From positions 1 through 42,038 of the forward strand of contig JACRAB010000244.1 in NCBI GenBank assembly GCA_016213575.1: a stretch of 42,038 nt of DNA. The letters are read 5' to 3'. Made by a program: the position numbers and the translations under genes. This document shows positions 15,071-22,504 of the stretch, one piece after another. Under the pieces are notes generated by a model. That model searched no databases. It was given only the letters and a program-made list of their open reading frames with translations, and had not been told where the DNA came from. Positions within the stretch are counted from its first letter, which is position 1, and every line of letters begins with the position of its first letter. Source of the stretch: Actinomycetota bacterium. GTDB lineage: Bacteria; Actinomycetota; Actinomycetes; Actinomycetales; Kineosporiaceae.

Positions 15071-17794
15071 TCACAGCCGCGGGTCGACCGGCTCCGACTC
15101 GCACGCGAGCACCGCGAAGACGCACTCGTGGACCCGCCACAGCGGCTCTCCGCGCGCCGTCCGCTCCAGCGCCTCCAGACCGAGGGCGTACTCCCTCAGT
15201 GCGAGGGAGCGCTTGTGCCCCAGACTCCGCCGTCGCAGCCGGTCGAGGTTCGCCGGCTCGGTGTACTCCGGGCCATAGATGATCCGCAGGTACTCCCGGC
15301 CGCGGACCTTGACCCCCGGCTGGACGATCCCCTTCGGGCCGCGGACGAGGTTCGCGACCGGCTTGACGACCATCCCTTCGCCGCCGGCGCCGGTGAGCTC
15401 CTCCCACCAGGCGACACCCGCCGCGACCGACGTGGCGTCGTCCGTGCGGACGACGAGCCGCCGTGTCGGGGCGACGAGCCCCGGGTCGGCGGCGACGAGC
15501 GCGTCGGCGATCCCGAGGTGCCACAGGTGGTCCCGGGTGTGGAACGCCCGCGCCGGCGGGGCCGCCGTCTCGTCGGCGAGGCCGGCGGCGAGCACCTGGA
15601 ACGGTGCGACGCGCAGCCCCGACAGCCCGTCCGTCGGCCAGCAGTACCGCCGGTAGGCAGCGGTGAACGCGTCGACGTCCGTGCGGCGCGCCTGTGTCCG
15701 GGCGAGCAGGTCGCCGACGTCGATCCCCCGGGCCGCAACGGATCCGAGCACGTCGCGCGCGGCCGGCAGGGCCGCCCTCCCGGCCGCGCCGACGGCGGCG
15801 TACTGCCGCCGCAGCAGCTCGACGGCCTTCGCCGACCACGGCATGACCTCGCAGTCGAGCAGCACCCAGTCGGCGGCGTCGTCGCCCGCACCGGCCGCCG
15901 TCCAGAGCCCGGCCGCGTCGGCGGCGGCGCGCAGCCGGTCGACGAGGGCGGCCGTGAGGGCGTCGTCGAGGAACGCGCGGCCGGTCCGGGTCCAGACCGC
16001 TCCTGCCGCTGCGCCGTTGAGCGCTCCGTCCGTCCCGCCGTCCGTCCCGTCGTCCGGCACCCCGCCCAGCCCGAACCGCCGCCGCGCGACCTCCGGCGTC
16101 CGGCACAGGAGCACGACGGCCCGCGACCCCATGTGCTTCTCCTCGCACACGACGTCGACGACCCCGTCGTCGGCGTAGGCAGCGAACGCCTCGGCCGGGT
16201 GCTCGAGCACGTCCGGCAGCGTCGACGTCGCGCACGGCGCCATCGTCGGCGGCAGGTAGAGCAGCGGTCGCGGGTCGATCGCGAACCGGCTCATGACCTC
16301 GAGCGCCGCAGCGGCGTTCTCCGCCCGCACGGACACCCGCCCGTGGTGCGCCGTCTCGAGCACGCGCACCGGACCGTCGGGCAGGACGTCGGTGAGCTCG
16401 AGCCCGTCCCCGTGCCGCGGCCCGGCGCCCTGACCGTGGCTCGCTGGTGATGGCAGCGCGAAGCCTCCAGCAAGCGCCTCCTGGTCCGCGGCGAGCGGGC
16501 GGACCGGGGCGTACCACTCGCGCTCGGCGGGCACCGAGACGATCTCCCGCTCCGGGTAGCGCAGCGCCGTCAGCGCACCACCGAAGACGCACCCGGTGTC
16601 GAGGCACAGGGTGTTGTTGACCCACTCCGGCGTCGCGGTCGGGGTGTGGCCGTAGAGCACCATGGCCCGGCCGCGGTACTCCTGCGCCCACGGGTACCGC
16701 ACCGGCAGGCCGTACTCGTCGGTCTCGCCCGTGGTGTCGCCGTAGAGCGCGAACGAGCGCACCCGCCCGGACGCCCGCCCGTGATACGCCTCCTTGAGCC
16801 CCGCGTGCGAGACGACGAGACGGCCCTCGTCGAGCACGAGGTGCGACACGAGCCCGTCCATGAACGCCTCGGCCTCGGCCCGGAACTCCGGCGTCTCGCG
16901 GCCGAGCTGCTCGAGCGACTCGGCGAGCCCGTGCGACACCTTGACGTTGCGCCCGCGCAGCGCGCGGATGAGCTTGTTCTCGTGGTTGCCGGGCACGCAG
17001 AGCGCCTCGCCCGCGGCCACCATGCCCATGACGAGCCGCAGCACGCCCGGGGTGTCCGGGCCGCGGTCGACGAGGTCGCCGACGAACACCGCGGTCCGCC
17101 CGGCGGGCGGGGTCGCCCCGACGGCCCGGCCCTCGTCGTCCCGGCGCAGCGCGTACCCCAGCGTCGTCAGCAGCGTCTCGAGCTCGCCGCGGCAGCCGTG
17201 GACGTCACCGACGACGTCGAACGGACCGGTGAGCTCGCGGTGGTCGTTGAGCATCCGGGTGAACCGCACGTGCGCCGCCGCGACCTCGCCGGCGCCACGG
17301 AGCACGTGGACGATCCGAAACCCCTCGCGCTGCAGTCGCGGCAGGCTGCGGCGCAGCGCGGCCGCGTGCCGCGTGACGACGTGCGCGCCGAAGTCGCGGT
17401 CCGGTCGGGACTCGTTGCGGCGCACGCATTCCGCGGCCGGCACGTCGAGGACGACGGCGACCGGCAGGACGTCGTGCTCGCGCGCCAGCTTCACCAGGCT
17501 CGCGCGCGCGTGCTCCTGCACGTTCGTCGCGTCGACGACCGTGAGCAGCCCGCGCCGCAGCCGGATCCCGACGACGTGGTGCAGCGCCTCGAAGGCGTCC
17601 GTCGACGCGGTCTGGTCGTTCTCGTCGTCCGCGACGACCCCCCGGTAGTGGTCGCTCGACAGCACCTGCGTCGGCGCGAAGCAGCGCGCCGCGAACGTCG
17701 ACTTCCCGGAGCCGGACGCGCCGACGAGGACGACGAGCGCCACCCGGGGGATCTCGAGCATCTTCCCCACCGCCTCCGCTGTCTCCTCGCTCAT
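15071..17794 (-). CDS. pnkp: Bifunctional polynucleotide kinase-phosphatase with C-terminal ligase domain
   Basis: 907 aa, ATG 17794 overlapping the hen1 stop by four bases. Three modules are seen in order. The 5' kinase has P-loop GASGSGKS at 25-32. The 2',3' phosphatase is a metallophosphoesterase with GDVHG at 196-200, GDLVDRGPD at 239-247 and GNHE at 269-272. The adenylyltransferase/ligase has EEKHMGSR with the nucleotidyl Lys at about 553. This is the architecture and about the length of the Clostridium thermocellum Pnkp. Within the complex it heals cleaved RNA ends (5' phosphate added, 3' phosphate removed) and seals them, with Hen1 needed for ligase activity. A Gly/Asp/Thr-rich insertion (VPDDGTDGGTDGALNG) interrupts the ligase domain. 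Confidence 0.95.
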   Translation of the reverse strand: MSEETAEAVGKMLEIPRVALVVLVGASGSGKSTFAARCFAPTQVLSSDHYRGVVADDENDQTASTDAFEALHHVVGIRLRRGLLTVVDATNVQEHARASLVKLAREHDVLPVAVVLDVPAAECVRRNESRPDRDFGAHVVTRHAAALRRSLPRLQREGFRIVHVLRGAGEVAAAHVRFTRMLNDHRELTGPFDVVGDVHGCRGELETLLTTLGYALRRDDEGRAVGATPPAGRTAVFVGDLVDRGPDTPGVLRLVMGMVAAGEALCVPGNHENKLIRALRGRNVKVSHGLAESLEQLGRETPEFRAEAEAFMDGLVSHLVLDEGRLVVSHAGLKEAYHGRASGRVRSFALYGDTTGETDEYGLPVRYPWAQEYRGRAMVLYGHTPTATPEWVNNTLCLDTGCVFGGALTALRYPEREIVSVPAEREWYAPVRPLAADQEALAGGFALPSPASHGQGAGPRHGDGLELTDVLPDGPVRVLETAHHGRVSVRAENAAAALEVMSRFAIDPRPLLYLPPTMAPCATSTLPDVLEHPAEAFAAYADDGVVDVVCEEKHMGSRAVVLLCRTPEVARRRFGLGGVPDDGTDGGTDGALNGAAAGAVWTRTGRAFLDDALTAALVDRLRAAADAAGLWTAAGAGDDAADWVLLDCEVMPWSAKAVELLRRQYAAVGAAGRAALPAARDVLGSVAARGIDVGDLLARTQARRTDVDAFTAAYRRYCWPTDGLSGLRVAPFQVLAAGLADETAAPPARAFHTRDHLWHLGIADALVAADPGLVAPTRRLVVRTDDATSVAAGVAWWEELTGAGGEGMVVKPVANLVRGPKGIVQPGVKVRGREYLRIIYGPEYTEPANLDRLRRRSLGHKRSLALREYALGLEALERTARGEPLWRVHECVFAVLACESEPVDPRL

Positions 17795-19323
17795 CGTGCG
17801 AACACCCCCAGCTGCGTCGGGCGGCCGAGCTCCTCGTCGTCCTGGCCGATCCCGGTGACCGTCACGGCGTACCCGTGCCGCTGCGCCACGCCGTCCGCCC
17901 AGGCCCGGAACTCCTCGCGGGTCCACTCGAACCGGTGGTCCCGGTGCCGCAGGTTGCCCGGCCCGAGCCCGTACCGGACGTTCCACTCGACGTTCGGCGT
18001 CGTGACGACGACCGTGCGCGGTCGTGCGGCACCGAAGACGGCGGCCTCCAGAGCAGGCAGCCGCGGCGGGTCGACGTGCTCGACGACCTCCATGAGGACG
18101 GCCGCGTCGAACCCGGCGAGCCGTGCGTCCCGGTAGGTGAGCGCCGTCTGCACGAGCTCGAGCCGGTCCCGGGTGCGCTCAGGCATCCGGTCGAGCCGGA
18201 GCCGGCGCGCGGCGACCTGCAGCGCGCGGTACGAGACGTCGGCACCGACGACCCGGGTGAACGACCGGTCGGCGAGCAGGGCGGCCAGCAGCGCCCCTTC
18301 GCCGCAGCCGAGGTCGAGCACGGACGACGCACCCGCCGTCCGCAGCGCGTCGACCACCGCCGCGATCCGCTGCTTGGCCAGCGGCAGCGGCCCCGGCTCG
18401 GTGTCGGGGGCCTCCCCGGCCGTGCCGTCCTCGGTCGTCGCCCCCTCGCCCGCCGTCACGTTCTCGCTCGCCGTCATCTCCTCGGCCGACGTCACCTCCT
18501 CGACCGGGACGGCGTTGTCGACGTCGTCCACGTCCGTGTCGTCGGCGTCGGCGAGCCGTTCGATCGCGAGCTGCTGCAGCGCCGTCCGGACGAACGCGTG
18601 CCGGCGGCGCAGGTACCGGCGGGTGACGAGGCCGCGCTCGGGGTGCGTCGCGAGCCACCCGGCCCCGGCCCGCACGAGCTTGTCGACCTCGTCGGCCGCG
18701 ACCCAGTAGTGCTTCGCGTCGTCGAGCACCGGCAGGAGCACGTAGAGGTGGTTGAGGGCCTCCGCGAGCCGGACGGTGCCGGTGAGCCGCAGTGCGACGT
18801 ACCGGGAGTCGCCCCACTCGGGGAACTCCTCGTCGAGCGGGAGCGGGTCGGCCTCGACGGCCCAGCCGAGCGGGGCGAAGAGCCGCTCCGCGAGGTCGGC
18901 CCCGCCGCGGCACGGCACGACCGGCACGGTGACCTCGAGCGCGAGCGGCGCCGCCGCGGCGTCCGGGCGCAGGTCGCAGCGCCCCGCGAGCGCCGTCCGG
19001 AAGACCTGCCCGAGCGCGACCGCCAGGAGCGAGCCGGCCGCGTACGGCCGGTCGTTGACGTACTGGGCGAGGGTGCCGTCGCCGCCCGGGGCGGAGCGGC
19101 GCCGGCCCGAGCCGGGCCGGCCGCGCACGAGGGCGACCGGGTCCACCTCGAGCACGAGAGCCGCCGTGCAGCGGGCCGGGCCGGCGTCCGGGTACACGAC
19201 GTGCGCCGTCCCCGAGGCGACCCCGAACGACTGCGCCCGCCCCGGGTGCTTGTGCAGCAGGTAGCCGAGGTCCGTCGCGTCCGAGAGCGCCTCGTTCGCG
19301 GAGGCGGTGATCGTCAGGAGCAC
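17791..19323 (-). CDS. hen1: 3'-terminal RNA ribose 2'-O-methyltransferase Hen1
   Basis: 510 aa from GTG 19323 (VLLTITASANEALSDATDLGYLLHKHP, a typical bacterial Hen1 start). The N-terminal 240 or so residues are the Hen1 domain that contacts and activates Pnkp. The C-terminal methyltransferase has the SAM motif VLDLGCGEGALL near residue 335, and the metal-binding set EVVEHVD near 412-418 with the partner His in LRHRDHRFEW near 461. It methylates the 2'-OH of the 3' end during repair, protecting the junction from renewed cleavage. Between the domains is an acidic low-complexity linker of about 60 residues (DADDTDVDDVDN.., SAEEMTASENVTAGEG). It is first in the operon with pnkp, which lies immediately downstream. 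Confidence 0.94.
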   Translation of the reverse strand: MLLTITASANEALSDATDLGYLLHKHPGRAQSFGVASGTAHVVYPDAGPARCTAALVLEVDPVALVRGRPGSGRRRSAPGGDGTLAQYVNDRPYAAGSLLAVALGQVFRTALAGRCDLRPDAAAAPLALEVTVPVVPCRGGADLAERLFAPLGWAVEADPLPLDEEFPEWGDSRYVALRLTGTVRLAEALNHLYVLLPVLDDAKHYWVAADEVDKLVRAGAGWLATHPERGLVTRRYLRRRHAFVRTALQQLAIERLADADDTDVDDVDNAVPVEEVTSAEEMTASENVTAGEGATTEDGTAGEAPDTEPGPLPLAKQRIAAVVDALRTAGASSVLDLGCGEGALLAALLADRSFTRVVGADVSYRALQVAARRLRLDRMPERTRDRLELVQTALTYRDARLAGFDAAVLMEVVEHVDPPRLPALEAAVFGAARPRTVVVTTPNVEWNVRYGLGPGNLRHRDHRFEWTREEFRAWADGVAQRHGYAVTVTGIGQDDEELGRPTQLGVFAR

Positions 19324-19329
19324 GGCTCG

Positions 19330-19335
19330 ATCGTG
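19330..19335 (-). promoter_or_regulatory. Candidate -10 of a leaderless hen1-pnkp promoter
   Basis: On the minus strand CACGAT is followed by six bases and GTG 19323, with no ribosome site. The layout is identical to that in front of the nucleotidyltransferase pair at 3698. Confidence 0.35.
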
Positions 19336-19428
19336 GCAGCGGCCGGGGTGGTGCGTCGTCCGCTTATCGGGTCGGCCCGGCAAGCGCACGGGCCGTGTCC
19401 GCCGAACGGGTGCATCTTCACCACGTCG

Positions 19429-19443
19429 GTCCATATTGTGGAC
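19429..19443. promoter_or_regulatory. Inverted repeat over a -10-like hexamer upstream of cysK
   Basis: GTCCATATTGTGGAC has 5-bp arms GTCCA/TGGAC flanking TATTG. On the plus strand TATTGT (19434-19439) fits a -10 hexamer, so a repressor bound here would cover the promoter. The dyad is short, so chance is possible. Confidence 0.35.
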
Positions 19444-19446
19444 GAT

Positions 19447-19485
19447 GTGCGCCTGAACTGCGGGAACAAGGCGCTCGCGGAGTAG
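19447..19485 (+). CDS. Possible leader peptide (uORF) of cysK containing Cys
   Basis: Starting 7 bases after the TATTGT hexamer, a GTG-initiated frame reads [12 protein letters not shown] and stops with TAG at 19483. Overlapping it, ATG at 19445 begins the mini-frame M-C-A-stop. Either would be a leaderless upstream ORF with a cysteine codon, followed immediately by a hairpin and then cysK. Cysteine-codon leader ORFs that tune cysteine genes are known in mycobacteria; whether this one is translated is inference. Confidence 0.3.
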   Translation: MRLNCGNKALAE

Positions 19486-19490
19486 GTTCA

Positions 19491-19526
19491 CAGGGCGGAC
19501 CCCTGCCCACCGGGGTGCCCGCCCTG
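19491..19526 (+). promoter_or_regulatory. Hairpin in the cysK leader
   Basis: Outer arms CAGGGCG / CGCCCTG (7 bp) enclose an inner ACCCC / GGGGT stem. It begins 6 bases after the stop of the putative Cys-containing leader frame and 62 bases before the cysK start. It could be an attenuator or simply a 5'-UTR fold. No T tract follows. Confidence 0.4.
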
Positions 19527-19588
19527 GCCCCGTCCTCACTCGTCCGGGCTGGACCGCCCGGCCGTCGACCACAAGCGGAGAAGCATCG

Positions 19589-20518
19589 ATGCCGATCTAC
19601 GACGACGTCACCCAGCTCATCGGGCGGACCCCGCTCGTCAGGCTCAACCGGATCACGGACGGCGCCGAGGCGACCGTCGTGGGCAAGCTCGAGTTCTACA
19701 ACCCGTCGAGCAGCGTCAAGGACCGCATCGGCGCCTCGATGATCGACGCGGCCGAGGCGTCCGGCGAGCTCAAGCCCGGCGGCACGATCGTCGAGGCGAC
19801 GTCCGGCAACACCGGCATCGCGCTCGCCATGGTCGGTGCGGCGCGCGGCTACAAGGTCGTCCTCACGATGCCCGAGTCGATGAGCAAGGAGCGTCGCGCG
19901 CTGCTGCGCGCCTACGGCGCCGAGCTCGTCCTCACGCCGGCCCCCGAGGGCATGAAGGGCGCCGTCGCGAAGGCCGAGGAGATCGGCCGCGAGCAGGGCG
20001 CCGTGCTCGTGCGCCAGTTCGCGAACGCCGCGAACCCCGAGATCCACCGGACGACGACGGCCGAGGAGATCTGGGCCGACACCGACGGCAAGGTCGACAT
20101 CTTCGTCGCGGGCATCGGCACCGGCGGCACCCTGACCGGTGTCGGCCAGGTACTCAAGGCGCGCAAGCCCGGCGTGCAGGTCGTCGCGGTCGAGCCGCTC
20201 GCGTCGCCGATCCTCAACGGCGGGCAGCCGGCGGGCCACCCGATCCAGGGCATCGGCGCGAACTTCGTGCCGGAGATCCTCGACCGGACCGTCTACGACG
20301 AGGTCCTCGACGCCCCCACCGAGGAGGCCGTCGCGTACGCCCGTCGCGCCGCCAAGGAGGAGGGGCTGCTCGTCGGCATCTCGTCCGGTGCCGCGCTCTG
20401 GGGTGCCACGCAGCTCGCGAAGCGGCCGGAGAACGCCGGCAAGCTCATCGTCGTGATCATCCCGTCGTTCGGCGAGCGCTACCTGTCGACGATCCTCTAC
20501 TCCGACCTCATGGACTGA
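19589..20518 (+). CDS. cysK: Cysteine synthase A (O-acetylserine sulfhydrylase)
   Basis: 309 aa, ATG 19589 with a GGAG ribosome site. The PLP-binding motif [11 protein letters not shown] places the Schiff-base Lys at 44. [11 protein letters not shown] binds the substrate carboxylate, [12 protein letters not shown] cradles the PLP phosphate, and GISSGAA provides the ring-nitrogen Ser. Length and motifs are those of the cytoplasmic CysK family, which makes cysteine from O-acetylserine and sulphide. No cysE lies directly downstream, unlike many actinobacterial operons; the next gene, nine bases on, is an EEP-family membrane protein. Confidence 0.96.
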   Translation: MPIYDDVTQLIGRTPLVRLNRITDGAEATVVGKLEFYNPSSSVKDRIGASMIDAAEASGELKPGGTIVEATSGNTGIALAMVGAARGYKVVLTMPESMSKERRALLRAYGAELVLTPAPEGMKGAVAKAEEIGREQGAVLVRQFANAANPEIHRTTTAEEIWADTDGKVDIFVAGIGTGGTLTGVGQVLKARKPGVQVVAVEPLASPILNGGQPAGHPIQGIGANFVPEILDRTVYDEVLDAPTEEAVAYARRAAKEEGLLVGISSGAALWGATQLAKRPENAGKLIVVIIPSFGERYLSTILYSDLMD

Positions 20519-20527
20519 CCGACCACC

Positions 20528-21610
20528 GTGCATGACCCCCGCCCGCGCAGGCCAGTGAACCGACCGGCCCGCGCGGGCGGGGTCGTTCTCGCCCGCCGCA
20601 CCGCGCTCGTGCTCGCCGCCCTCGGCTGGCTGGGCAGCCTGCCCGTCACCGTCGAACGTCTGCGCGGCGGCACGGGCGGCCCGTACCGGGCGCTGCTCGC
20701 CGCGCTCGTGCCGTGGACGCTCCCCGTGCTCGCCGTCGCGGTGCTGCTCGCGGCCGTGGCCCTGCGGCCCGGCCGGGCGTCCGGACGGCGGCTGGCCGCG
20801 ACGATCGTCGCGGGCCTGGCGGTCGTGACGCTCGGGGTGCACACGGCGTGGGTCGCGCCGTCCGTGGTCCCGGACCGTGGTGCCCCGGTGGCCGGTGCCT
20901 CGGGCCCCGGCGGGGTGACCCTCGTGCCCGAGACGGTCCGGGTGCTCGCCCTCAACCTCGAGTTCGGTGAGGCGGACCCGGCCGTGGTCGTGGACGTCGT
21001 CCGCCGCGAGCGGGTCGACGTGCTCCTCGCGGTCGAGCTGACCCCCGGCGCGGTGTCTGGTCTGCGCGCGGCCGGGCTGGAGACCGTGCTGCCGGCCTCG
21101 ACCCTCGCTGCCGAGGGCGGGGCGAGCGGGTCGGGCCTGTGGACCCGGTTGCCCGCCGAACCGCTCGACCCGGTCGCCGGGACGACGTTCCGCGCGCCGC
21201 GCGCCCGGCTCACCGTCGCACCCGGGCGCACCGTCGTCGTCACCGCGGCGCACCCGCACCCGCCGCTGCAGCCGGTCTGGTGGGAGCGGGACCTCGGCCT
21301 GTTCGCGGACGCCGTGCGGGCCGCCGGTGCCGAGCCGCAGATCCTCGGCGGCGACTACAACGCGACGCTCGACCACGCGCCGTTCCGTGCGCTGCTCGGT
21401 ACCGGTCTCACGGACGCCGCCGACGCGGCCGGGGTGACGGGCGGTGCCTGGCCCGGGCTCACGTGGCCGGCCGACCGGTCGTTCCCGCCGGTCATGCGGC
21501 TCGACCACGTGCTCGTCACGACGAGAACCCTTGCGGCGTCGGACGTCTCGACGGTCACCGTCCCCGGCACGGACCACCGGGGCGTGCTCGCGACGGTCAC
21601 CCTGAGGTAG
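20528..21610 (+). CDS. Endonuclease/exonuclease/phosphatase (EEP) family membrane protein
   Basis: 360 aa from GTG 20528; another in-frame GTG lies nine codons in. Three hydrophobic segments (about residues 18-40, 58-80 and 92-112) anchor the N-terminus. The rest is the EEP fold: VLALNLEFGEADP with the metal-binding Asn/Glu, VDVLLAVEL, AAHPHPP, ILGGDYNATLDHAPFR with catalytic Asp and Asn, and LDHVLV...GTDHRGVLATV with the catalytic DH pair. The key residues are present, so phosphodiesterase activity outside the membrane is plausible. The substrate (lipid phosphate or nucleic acid) is unknown. It is translationally close to cysK, with a hairpin after its stop. Confidence 0.85.
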   Translation: MHDPRPRRPVNRPARAGGVVLARRTALVLAALGWLGSLPVTVERLRGGTGGPYRALLAALVPWTLPVLAVAVLLAAVALRPGRASGRRLAATIVAGLAVVTLGVHTAWVAPSVVPDRGAPVAGASGPGGVTLVPETVRVLALNLEFGEADPAVVVDVVRRERVDVLLAVELTPGAVSGLRAAGLETVLPASTLAAEGGASGSGLWTRLPAEPLDPVAGTTFRAPRARLTVAPGRTVVVTAAHPHPPLQPVWWERDLGLFADAVRAAGAEPQILGGDYNATLDHAPFRALLGTGLTDAADAAGVTGGAWPGLTWPADRSFPPVMRLDHVLVTTRTLAASDVSTVTVPGTDHRGVLATVTLR

Positions 21611-21616
21611 CCGCTC

Positions 21617-21633
21617 TCCGGGCGCCGCCCGGA
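21617..21633 (+). terminator. GC-rich hairpin after the EEP gene
   Basis: TCCGGGC / GCCCGGA, 7-bp arms with a 3-base loop, seven bases after the stop at 21610. No T run follows, as is usual for high-GC actinobacteria. Confidence 0.4.
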
Positions 21634-21707
21634 CGCCGCCCGGACCGTTCGCCCACGCGTACCGGGTGCAGGTGTGCACTGCCGCGCTCCGGGGCAGCAT
21701 CTGCCGC

Positions 21708-22175
21708 ATGACGAGCGGGCGACCCGGGGAGACCGAGGACGAGCGCGCCGACCGCAACTTCGGCGACATCCTCCAGGAGCTGAGGGTCAGCCAGACCGGG
21801 GTCCAGATCCTCTTCGGATTCCTCCTGACGATGCCGATGCAGCAACGGTTCTCCCGGTTCGACGCCGTCCAGAAGTACCTGCTCGTCACGGACATCCTGC
21901 TGCTCGCGACGGCGAGCGCGTTCACCATCGCACCGGTCGCCTGGCACCGCGTGCTGTTCCGGCAGCAGATGAAGGACGAGGTCGTGCTCGCCGCCAACCG
22001 GTTGGCGCAGCTGGGGCTGCTCTTCCTCGCGGCCGGTGTCGTCACGTCGATCCTGCTCGTCGTCGACCTCGCGATCAGCCGCACGTCGGCGGTCGTCTGC
22101 GCGGCCGCCGTCGGCACGCTCATCCTCCTGCTGTGGGCCGTGCTCCCGGGACACCGGCGGCTGGGTGGCTCGTGA
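21708..22175 (+). CDS. DUF6328 family small membrane protein
   Basis: 155 aa from ATG 21708. After a charged N-terminus (ETEDERADRNFGDILQELRVSQTGVQILFGFLLTMPMQQRF) come four hydrophobic segments. The ELRVSQTGVQILF block is what I recognise as the DUF6328 signature of actinobacterial membrane proteins. Function is unknown. An upstream in-frame start at 21666 adds 14 residues with no family likeness. It stands alone between the EEP gene and the DUF1918 gene. Confidence 0.72.
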   Translation: MTSGRPGETEDERADRNFGDILQELRVSQTGVQILFGFLLTMPMQQRFSRFDAVQKYLLVTDILLLATASAFTIAPVAWHRVLFRQQMKDEVVLAANRLAQLGLLFLAAGVVTSILLVVDLAISRTSAVVCAAAVGTLILLLWAVLPGHRRLGGS

Positions 22176-22265
22176 CCGGCCGTCACCCGGGACGTCCGGT
22201 CGGTTGCGCCGTCCGTGGGGCGGGAGTCGAATGGCAGCCTGACGCTCCACGCGGAGGTGATCGCG

Positions 22266-22454
22266 GTGAAGGCAGCAGTCGGCGACCGCTTGGTCGTGAG
22301 GTCGGCGCACGTGGACGGCCCGGTACGCGACGGTGAGGTGATCGAGGTCCGCGGCCACGACGGTGAGCCGCCGTTCGTCGTCCGCTGGGAGGACGGCCAC
22401 GAGGGCCTGTACTTCCCCGGGTCGGACACGGTGGTGCAGCACCCGGCAGGCTGA
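22266..22454 (+). CDS. DUF1918 domain protein
   Basis: 62 aa from GTG 22266, chosen because GGAGGTGA (22253-22260) is an almost perfect ribosome site at the right distance; longer starts at 22215 or 22257 would include it. The sequence VGDRLVVRSAHVDGPVRDGEVIEVRGHDGEPPFVVRWEDGHEGLYFPGSD spans the whole DUF1918 family, a single small SH3-like beta barrel common in actinobacteria. Its role is unknown; a nucleic-acid or protein interaction is only a guess. It is monocistronic, with a palindromic hairpin behind it. Confidence 0.85.
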   Translation: MKAAVGDRLVVRSAHVDGPVRDGEVIEVRGHDGEPPFVVRWEDGHEGLYFPGSDTVVQHPAG

Positions 22455-22473
22455 CGGCGTCGTCCGGCGCTCA

Positions 22474-22489
22474 ACCCGGGCGCCCGGGT
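22474..22489. terminator. Perfect 16-nt palindrome between DUF1918 and chemoreceptor genes
   Basis: ACCCGGGCGCCCGGGT is fully self-complementary, 20 bases after the DUF1918 stop and 16 bases before the MCP start. It may terminate the first gene or act as an operator for the second. Confidence 0.4.
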
Positions 22490-22504
22490 GCCGATCTAGC
22501 GAGG

